Source: Thalassia testudinum (Eukaryota; Streptophyta; Magnoliopsida; Alismatales; Hydrocharitaceae). Taken from it: a stretch of DNA of 64,000 nt. The notes under the pieces were generated by a model. The model saw only the letters and a list, made by a program, of their open reading frames with translations, made no database searches and had not been told where the DNA came from. Below are positions 57,129 through 64,000 of this stretch, piece after piece. The position numbers and the translations under genes were made by a program. The DNA lies in assembly GCA_037157565.1 (NCBI GenBank), contig JAZHRO010000063.1, positions 92,628,001-92,692,000 of the forward strand, written 5' to 3'. Position 1 is the stretch's first letter, and each line of letters opens with the position of its first letter.

Positions 57129-58184
57129 GCTGATTTGACTCAGCCAAACCCCAACTTCACACTTCCGCATCATTCCGAGCTCCATAGCATATGGTGGGTT
57201 CCACATCTCTTGATCTACCTTTATCAACCCACTAGATTGATTGGGTTCAGGCTACATCATCAGCCTGTTGATCTGAACAAGCACCTGGTTGGACCAACTA
57301 GGCTTTTGATCAAGGTGCTTATTTTGCAAAACTCAGTTGATTTGACCACTCCATTTCCATACCACTTCCCACTCAGCTGAAGGCATTGAATTTAGTGCTT
57401 AACGGGAGGCAACCCATCATTCAAAGAAAGCCAAGACCCTTCTGATTATCCTTCTATGCTTCATGTCTATTGCTCCCTGAGTTTGATTTTTAGAACAATC
57501 ATCCCACCTCTGGTACTCATACTAGGGCATGAAATCGTCTGCAACAGTCATTCTCGACCCATTCACCCACTCGATAATCTTGTTCTAATTCCTGAACCCA
57601 AAACTGTTTCACACCCTCCATTTACAATAAGGACATTGCAAAACTTAGGTGTGGGGTGGTGGTAAAGTGCAAACATACACAAAAAGAAATCAAATCAGGG
57701 TTCTCACAAAAAAACTCACATATTCCAAAAATACCCAAAAATTAGAAAATTGTAAAAAAGAACAAAAAAATGAGAGGAGAGAAAATTTTGATTCCGTACA
57801 AATCTTGAGGAGAAAAGGGGAGAAGTTAAAAATATAAAAAAGGAGCACAAGTTGAAAAGAAAAGAGATAGTCATTAGTAAGAAATTAAGGAATTGACTTA
57901 GTTCTAGACCATACCAAAAGAAAGAAAATGAAAGGAAAAAAGTGCTAATGGAACAAAAGAAGAAATTAGTAGGAATGCTGATTTTAGGCCTCTTGGGCTA
58001 TATCCTAGGCTTAAAAATACAAGTACATGCTAAGATCTGGACAGTCCTCAAGAGGTTAAGAAAAATGTGAAGCTTAAGTATTAGGTCTAAGGCTTAGGGA
58101 GTATTTGACCTCGTTAACTGACCTCTAGTTTGCAAGACTCGATAACCTAAGCACCCCAATCCACACATAGTCTGGTTCAGTGCG
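57129..58184 (+). other. Non-coding internal part before the chromovirus insertion
   Basis: This includes the 'gggaggcaaccc' block, the G-rich run and an A-rich stretch (57,660-57,960). No reading frame worth annotating. The final five bases GTGCG (58,180-58,184) should be the left target duplication of the chromovirus. Confidence 0.5.
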
Positions 58185-59071
58185 TGTAACGACCCGATTC
58201 CCGAGTCCCTACGAGACACGAGAACCGGACCGACTCGACTAATCCCAAGACCCAGTCGTCCAACGAGGAAGTAACCAAAAGACAGTAAAATAAACCACAT
58301 TCAGCATGAATATAACTAACAGTAAGAAAGTACAGCAGTAAGGAAAGAAACTACTACAGTAGGCACCACCACAACAGTAAAACAACATTTATCATATAAC
58401 AAAAACTGCAGGTAAAGAAGGTACAGCGGAAACAAAACTACTCACTAGAACAGAAACAAAAAGAAGGTACAAAGCTGTGGTAACTCTACTGGACCCTACT
58501 CGGCCCAGCGTCCTCTGCAGCCGCCGACCCTGGCTGCTCAACACCTGGTCCTGAAAAGGTAACGAGTGTAACACGTCAGCAAAACGCTGAGTAGAGTGGA
58601 AAACTAACTAAAGGCAACAGTAGAGTGTACAGTAGCTGTTATGTTCTATTACTTCCTTTATTTACATCTTTCAATTTTTCTCACTATTTCATTTACTTCT
58701 CAGATCCTTTACTTGATCTCGGATGTCCTCGTGGGACGATCTTGATTGCAGTCTTTTCCAAAAGTAGAAGTAGCACGTGGTGCTCTCCTGGCCGGGAGAG
58801 TCCCCCGTGGTGATCCTACCCTCAGACAACCACCCCAAGGTCACTGACAGACGTAACGGTGACTACGGCACGCGCGATAAACGCACAGGTAGCTAGCCCG
58901 TACTGGCACGCGGTCAGTCGTTTCCGTTAACGGGTGCGCCCAAAGCACAGCACGGAACCAGGGCAGAGCCCTCTCAGTAACAGGGGTCCAACCCCTCCAC
59001 AGTAACCAAACCGGGGCCTTGCCCCTCCACAGTCCGCGCACCCTCGCCTGACTACCCTGGTTTGCCCTAGT

Positions 59072-59290
59072 GGGCCTAACAAGTCGGTGAAGGAGGCTAG
59101 CAGAACCCCGGGGCCCGTGGGGTAGCTAGTACTCTCCTAACACTACTAGCTCTCCTCGGTACTACGTACACGAGGGCCAACAAGTCGATACAGAGCGGCC
59201 AAGCCTAACCCCGGGTCCCTGGGGCGGCTGGCCCCACTCTGCACTAAAACAGGTACAGGTACTTCCCTTGGTACTGCGTACCCAAGAGAC
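59072..59290. repeat. Imperfect ~100-bp tandem duplication in chromovirus LTR
   Basis: The order 'gggcc-taacaagtcg ... ctag ... aaccccgggg ... ggggtagct ... ggtactacgtac' starting at 59,072 is repeated as 'gggccaacaagtcg ... aaccccgggtccctggggcg ... ggtactgcgtac' from 59,174. Confidence 0.65.
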
Positions 59291-59543
59291 AGTACAACTA
59301 CATCTCAGTTCCATTCCTTTTTCTTTCCAGGAGTCCCACTCCTAATTCCCGTAGGGTTCCAGCTCTTTATTTCAGAACATCATATGTTTCACTTTCCAGA
59401 TTCACGTTCTCAATTTCCATGATCTCAAACATGTTTCTTTGTTCATAACAGGCAGCTGTTAATTAAATTCACAGGCAGCTTATATATATTCCTTTCCATT
59501 TTTTCCAAGACTGCAGTAATATACATTCCACTAGTTTTTCCAT

Positions 59544-59680
59544 CCTAGGATTCATGCCATATCCTAGGATCTATCATACAATCTAGTTTTCCGGCCCTAG
59601 GATTCATGCAACACCTAGGAGCTATCATTCCATATATTTCTCATTCCTAGGATTCATGCAATGCCCTAGGTTCTAGTTAT
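59544..59680. repeat. Three ~51-bp tandem repeats in chromovirus LTR
   Basis: The block cctaggattcatgc followed by a second cctagg and an 'agctatcat'-like tail starts at 59,544, 59,596 and 59,646. The copies are degenerate at the ends. Confidence 0.75.
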
Positions 59681-59964
59681 GGTTCCATACTTTAACAGAT
59701 TTTATTAATACTTAAAACCACTCTACCAGGTACAACGGGAGTAATGGGGGCGTGGTCGGGAATCTCGCGCGCCTCCGCGACTCTCAAGACTGCAACCGAA
59801 CGAGGTCCTATCACAAGGATCAACACAAGGAGTGTCTCAAAACAGTGTATAGCTACTGTAGGCGGGTAGAGGAATAAATTCTGAAACGAACGCAACTCGA
59901 ATCGCGGAAAACGGAGCCCAAACGGGCCCTAAACGGGTCGAGAAAGACGATACTGTGCAAAATC

Positions 59965-60860
59965 AGACGTCTGGAACTCCTTCCAGACGTCTTAAACGGT
60001 GGATCAGAGAATTACCTGTTCGGCTTGGTTCCCCGGACGTCCAGCAGTCTGTGGGGACGTCTCTCCTAGATCCCAGACGTCTGATGGTCACTCCGGACGT
60101 CTGGAGGTCACTCCCGCCGTCTGGTACAACTTCCAGACGTCTGATTCGCAAAGGATGACGAATCGGAACACCTGCGCACAGCCAACCCTCCTCCCTCAGT
60201 ACGGTCAGTCGACAAAAAGAAGGAGAAAGCGGAAACTCACCTTTCAGACGTCTGTATGATCTCACAGACGTCAACCTTGCCGTCTGGATATCAGTCCAGA
60301 CGTCTGATTCTGGAAATTTTTCCAGAATCAGAACCTTGCTCGGCCTCCGCTCGCGACGCCGCCCGCGTCGCACCTCGCGCGTCCGCTGCTCCGCCCGCAG
60401 CAGGTCCCTCTCCGCGACGCTCTGCTCCCCCTGCGCCCTCCGCCGGCCGGCCAAGCCGCTCCCGGCGAGCTCGCCCTCACGGCAGAGCCCCGCCCTCGCA
60501 CGCCGCAGCTCCTCCGCGCCTACTGCGGCTGCCGCTGCCGCTGCGCCCTCGCGTCCGCTCGCTCTCGCGCACAGGCAGGAGGGAAGGAGGAGGATGGTGG
60601 AGACGGGAGGGGAGGCGCGCCCCCCCCCTTTTAACGCCGCGCGGAGAGAAGAGAGAGACGGTTGCAGTCGCCTGCAGCCGCAGAGAAGATGCAGGATCGC
60701 AGGTCTGCGCGCACAGGCGCACAGACGAATATCCCGTGCGAGCATAACTGTTCGCCAGACGTCTGTAAACTATCCCGGACGTCTGGTCAGACGTCTGGAT
60801 GTGATCCCAGACGTCTTTACAGACGTCTGGGCCACCTCCCAGACGTCTTAAAAGACGTCT
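59965..60860. promoter_or_regulatory. Array of 17 GACGTC palindromes in LTR U3
   Basis: GACGTC cores lie at 59,966, 59,986, 60,036, 60,056, 60,076, 60,096, 60,136, 60,247, 60,267, 60,299, 60,758, 60,778, 60,790, 60,810, 60,821, 60,842 and 60,854, mostly as AGACGTCTGG. Spacing is about 20 bp, or about 10-12 bp and its multiples, so sites fall near the same helix face. GACGTC is the C-box type ACGT core bound by plant bZIP factors. The position in U3 suggests a promoter/enhancer. Binding itself is inferred. Confidence 0.7.
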
Positions 60861-60965
60861 GGGGCACGCGCTCGTTACAATATAACAAACTCAAAGGAAG
60901 TTTCATCCCTGAAACTTGCGCCAACTAGGGTGCGGGAAGAAGGTGTCCAAATAACCATAACAAAC

Positions 60966-61931
60966 TCAAAGAGGACCGAAGCCGGTCCGAAAAGACGTAC
61001 CCGCGAAAAGCTCCGGGTACCGCTCCCGCATTGCTGCCTCAGGCTCCCAGGTAGCCTCCTCGTATCGCTGGCTCCTCCACAAAACCTTTACCAGGGGTAC
61101 TTGCTTTCGTCTCAACCTGCGGACGGCTCGGTCTAGGATCTGCACTGGCCGCTCAGGGTAGGTCAGGTCGTCGCTCACCTCGACGCTCTCATGACTCAGT
61201 ACGTGGCTGGGATCGGCTACGTACTTCCTGAGGTTGGACACGTGGAACACGTCGTGCACACCAGAAAGCTGCGGGGGAAGGGCAAGTCTGTAAGCAACGG
61301 GTCCAACCCGCTCCAGGACCTCGAAGGGCCCCACGAACCTCGGCGCGAGCTTCCCTCTCACCCCAAACCGCTGTAAGCCCTTCATGGGCGAAACACGAAG
61401 AAAGACGTGGTCCCCGACCTCGCACTGCACCTCTCTGCGTCTGCGATCTGCGTAGCTCTTCTGTCTGCTCCTGACAGTGCGGAGCCATCTGTGGATCTGC
61501 TCAACTACCTCCTGACTCTGCCGGATCAACCTGGGGCCAACCTCCCACTTGGTCCCCACCTCAACCCAACTCAAGGGTGCCGTGCATTTCCGTCCGTACA
61601 GAGCCTCGTAGGGAGCCATGCCGATGCTCGAGTGATAACTGTTGTTGTATGCAAACTCTGCCAGGGGTAGGTGCTCCTCCCAAGAGCCCCTCCAGTCTAG
61701 TACACAGGCACGCAAAAGATCCTCAAGTGTCTGTATCGTGCGTTCCGACTGTCTGTCCGTCTGGGGGTGGTAAGCCGTGCTAAACCTCAACCTCGTCCCC
61801 AAAGCCTGCTGAAACTCAGCCCAAAACTGGGACGTAAAGCGGGTATCCCGGTCGGATACGATCTCCCGCGGAACTCCGTGTAGTCGCACCACATCACAGA
61901 TATACCTCTCTGCCAACTGTGCTGGTCCCAA
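60966..61931 (-). pseudogene. Chromovirus integrase C-terminal half plus chromodomain
   Basis: A frame of 321 codons, same frame as the upstream pol piece. Integrase core: the second catalytic Asp is in [12 protein letters not shown] (residue 27) and the Glu in [11 protein letters not shown] (residue 63), 35 residues between them, as D,D-35-E requires. Then come [22 protein letters not shown], a GPF-type segment ([32 protein letters not shown]) and a C-terminal chromodomain ([39 protein letters not shown]). Chromodomains direct integration to heterochromatin. The first codon here is a TTG, not a real start. The true protein is continuous with the upstream frame apart from stops at 61,953-61,955 and 61,938-61,940. 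Confidence 0.92.
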
Positions 61932-61952
61932 AGTGACTCAGATCGGCAAGAA

Positions 61953-64000
61953 TCATGCCGTCTTCGTCAATCTATCCACTATTACCCAGACCGCGTTGTG
62001 TCCTCGCTGGGTAACAGGTAAGCCCACCACCAAGTCCATGGTGATGCTCTCCCACTTCCACTCTGGCACTGGAAGCGGCTGAAGCGGCCCTGCAGGCCTC
62101 TGATGCTCGGCTTTCACCTGCTGGCACACTAGGCACTGCTGCACGAACTCACCCACATCCCGCTTCATCCCTCTCCACCAGAACTCGCGTCTCAAGTCAT
62201 GGTACATTTTCGTGTTTCCAGGATGTATGGTGAATCTGGAACCGTGTGCCTCAGTCAGGAGCTCTCTCAACAGCTCCTCGTCTCTGGGGACGCACAGCCG
62301 TCCCCTCAAGCGTAACACCTGGTCTGTGAAAGAGAAGTCCCCTGGGTCCCCTGACAGTACTCTGTCGCGCAAAGACTGCAAGTACGGATCGGCCATCTGT
62401 CCCGTGATGATGCGGTCTATCAACTCTGGTCTGGTCTGCCGTGTCACCGTCACTGCCCCACAGTACCCTCGTAACTCTAGAGGTCGCCAACTGCCCACCT
62501 CCTCCAAAAGGCTCCAACTCTGTAACTGTAGACTGGCCAAGCATGCGGGCGCCTTACGGCTCAAGGCGTCAGCCACCACATTGGCCTTTCCCGGGTGGTA
62601 GGAGATGCTGCAGTCGTAGTCCTTCAGGAGCTCCAACCAACGTCTCTGTCTCATGTTGAGCTCCTTCTGGTCAAAAAGATATCTGAGGCTCTTGTGATCT
62701 GTAAAAATCTCGAAGGTCTCACCGTACAAGTAGTGCCTCCATGTCTTCAGCGCGAAGACAACAGCTGCCAACTCTAGGTCGTGGGTAGGGTAGGTATGCT
62801 CATGGGGCTTCAGTTGCCGCGAAGCGTAAGCGACCACGTGACCCCTCTGCATGAGCACACCTCCTAACCCCTGCAAGGAAGCGTCCGTGTACACAACGAA
62901 CCCGCCACTACTGTCAGGAATGGTGAGCACGGGAGCCGAGGTCAACCTCTCCTTCAGCTCCAGAAAACACGCCTCATAGGCGTCTGTCCAAGTGAAAGGC
63001 ACATCCTTCTGAGTCAACTGTGTCATAGGACGTGCAATCTGCGAAAACCCTCTGATGAACCGTCTGTAGTAACCTGCCAGTCCCAGGAAACTGCGAATCT
63101 CAGTGACTGAACGCGGTCTCTCCCACCTGAGCACTGCCTCGACCTTGGCGGGATCCACCGCCAGGCCGTCTCCAGAGATCACATGACCCAAAAAGGTCAC
63201 CTCCCTCAACCAGAACTCGCACTTGCTGTATTTGGCGTACAGCCTGCGTTGTCTCAGAGTGTCCAGAACCATCCGCAAGTGCTGTCCGTGCTGCGTCCGA
63301 TCTCTAGAATAGATGAGTACATCATCTATGAAAACCACCACAAACTGGTCCAAGTACGGTCTGAACACCCGGTTCATCAGGTCCATGAAAGCAGCGGGGG
63401 CATTGGTCAGCCCAAACGGCATGACCAAAAACTCGTAGTGTCCGTACCGGGTGCGGAAAGCTGTCTTGGAGACGTCGGTCTCCCTGATCCTCAACTGGTG
63501 GTATCCAGACCTCAAGTCGATCTTGGAAAACACCGTGGCACCCCGCAACTGGTCAAACAAATCGTCAATCCTCGGCAGCGGATATCTGTTCTTGATGGTG
63601 ACCCTATTCAGCTGTCGGTAGTCCACACAAAGGCGTAGGGTCCCATCCTTCTTCTTCACAAACAGTACCGGGGCTCCCCAGGGAGACGCACTGGGCCTCA
63701 CGAAACCCTTCTCCAAAAGGTCCTGCAACTGGGACTTGAGCTCTCGCAGCTCAAGCGGTGCCATCCTGTATGGCGCGGTGGAGATGGGGCTGGTCCCTGG
63801 TACTAGTGAGATCTCAAACTCGATCTCACGCTCGGGCGGTAGTCCTGGTAACTCGTCTGGAAACACGTCGGGGTACTCTCTGACCACCGGGATGCTCTGG
63901 AAGTCTGCCACGGGGCTGTGCTCTGCCACCACACAAGCTAAGAAGCCCTCACACCCCTGGCTCAAAAGTCTCGCCGCCCGAAGTGCCGAAATGCACCTGA
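61953..64000 (-). pseudogene. Chromovirus pol: reverse transcriptase, RNase H, integrase N-terminal half
   Basis: Open from the window edge to a TGA at 61,953-61,955. Before the first listed Met-like codon at 63,965 the frame continues ([10 protein letters not shown]), so the start lies outside. Counting from 63,965: RT with DYRQLN (115-120), [11 protein letters not shown] (183-193) and catalytic FIDDVLIYS (212-220); RNase H with YTDAS (359-363), [11 protein letters not shown] (396-406), [10 protein letters not shown] (421-430) and [10 protein letters not shown] (463-472); integrase HHCC at His574, His581, Cys611 and Cys614, and the first catalytic Asp at 644 ([10 protein letters not shown]). 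All catalytic residues visible here are intact. It is the youngest-looking coding region of the window. Confidence 0.95.

Larger units (their letters stand above)
52583..58184 (+). mobile_element. Large LTR element with non-gag/pol reading frame (5' part)
   Basis: A 2.7 kb LTR (52,583-55,288), a tRNA-Asp-type primer site at 55,289, then about 2.9 kb of internal sequence in which no gag, protease, RT or integrase is recognisable. The internal part holds acidic frames and a 'cttaacgggaggcaaccc' block (57,397-57,416) like those seen near the 3' end of gypsy elements, and a G-rich 'ggtgtggggtggtgg' run near 57,648. The element is interrupted at 58,184 by the chromovirus, so its 3' LTR must lie beyond the window if present. 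It fits a large non-autonomous (LARD-like) element, or one whose pol lies outside. Confidence 0.75.
58185..60879 (-). repeat. 3' LTR of chromovirus
   Basis: About 2,695 bp. In element sense the first ~900 bp (60,879-59,960) carry an array of GACGTC palindromes split by a very GC-rich segment (60,330-60,660). Further on lie two imperfect tandem repeats, one of about 50 bp and one of about 100 bp. Boundaries rest on the paired tips. A clear polypurine tract upstream of the LTR is not visible, so the upstream edge is slightly less certain. Confidence 0.82.
58185..64000 (-). mobile_element. Chromodomain-bearing Ty3/gypsy element (Tekay-like), 3' part
   Basis: Read right to left: pol (RT, RNase H, integrase, chromodomain) from the window edge to 60,966, then the 3' LTR (60,879-58,185). 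LTR tips TGTAACGA...TCGTTACA form an 8-bp inverted repeat. Coding sequence is CpG-rich and nearly intact, unlike every other element here, so this is a recent insertion. Gag, protease, PBS and 5' LTR lie beyond 64,000. Confidence 0.93.

Noticed and set aside
59963..60851. Frames of 260, 163 and 171 aa on both strands of the chromovirus LTR
   Set aside because: They overlap each other, follow GC-rich low complexity and the GACGTC array, and lie within an LTR. No family resemblance.
63183..63638. 151-aa plus-strand frame
   Set aside because: Antisense shadow of the chromovirus reverse transcriptase.

Overview
This window looks like repeat-rich, heterochromatic DNA from a large plant nuclear genome, probably a flowering plant; I cannot name the species. 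The evidence is plant-type 18S-5.8S-25S rDNA, a CACTA (En/Spm-type) transposon with TNPD-like and TNPA-like genes, Athila-like, chromodomain-bearing (Tekay-like) and Ty1-copia LTR retrotransposons, a LINE remnant, and minus-strand PBS sites that fit plant tRNA-Asp. I found no ordinary single-copy host gene.

Region 1 (1-12,015) is a degenerate, rearranged ribosomal DNA block. On the minus strand lie the 5' third of a 25S gene (cut by the window edge), ITS2, 5.8S, ITS1, a near-complete 18S and its upstream spacer (1-4,351). On the plus strand, head to head with it, lie an 18S gene lacking its 5' part, ITS1, 5.8S, ITS2, a 25S gene with a ~0.9 kb internal deletion, and the intergenic spacer (4,352-12,015). 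The spacer ends in about eight tandem ~359 bp subrepeats. A reverse-oriented subrepeat piece ends exactly at the inversion joint. Universally conserved rRNA sites carry C-to-T and G-to-A changes, including the sarcin-ricin loop, so these are silenced pseudogenes.

Region 2 (12,402-37,147) is one CACTA transposon with CACTA...TAGTG ends, a perfect 3-bp target duplication (GTG), subterminal repeats and two minus-strand genes: a TNP2/TNPD-like transposase (about 31.1-34.3 kb) and a TNPA-like gene (about 30.05 to 13.09 kb). TNPA is interrupted twice: by a 12.1 kb Athila-like retrotransposon (13,882-26,000, TSD GAGCC/GTGCC) and by a 2.85 kb solo LTR (27,120-29,967, TSD CTGAG on both sides). Without the guests the CACTA element is about 9.8 kb. 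A LINE zinc-knuckle fragment, a telomere-like CCCTAAA patch, a homopyrimidine tract and a GGT-rich tract also lie inside it.

Region 3 (37,148-52,582) is a graveyard of LTR pieces: Athila-like LTRs in both orientations with tRNA-Asp-type primer sites, pieces of Ty1-copia pol on the minus strand, and about 5 kb of AT-rich sequence I cannot classify.

Region 4 (52,583-58,184) is the 5' LTR, PBS and internal part of a large LTR element without recognisable gag or pol. It carries instead a strongly acidic reading frame I do not recognise. The solo LTR inside the CACTA TNPA gene belongs to the same family, in the opposite orientation. Region 5 (58,185-64,000) is a younger chromodomain-bearing Ty3/gypsy element (minus strand) inserted into the region 4 element and running off the right edge. 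Its pol is open except for two stop codons, and its LTR carries a helically spaced array of 17 GACGTC palindromes. The nesting gives a relative insertion order, with the chromovirus probably youngest.
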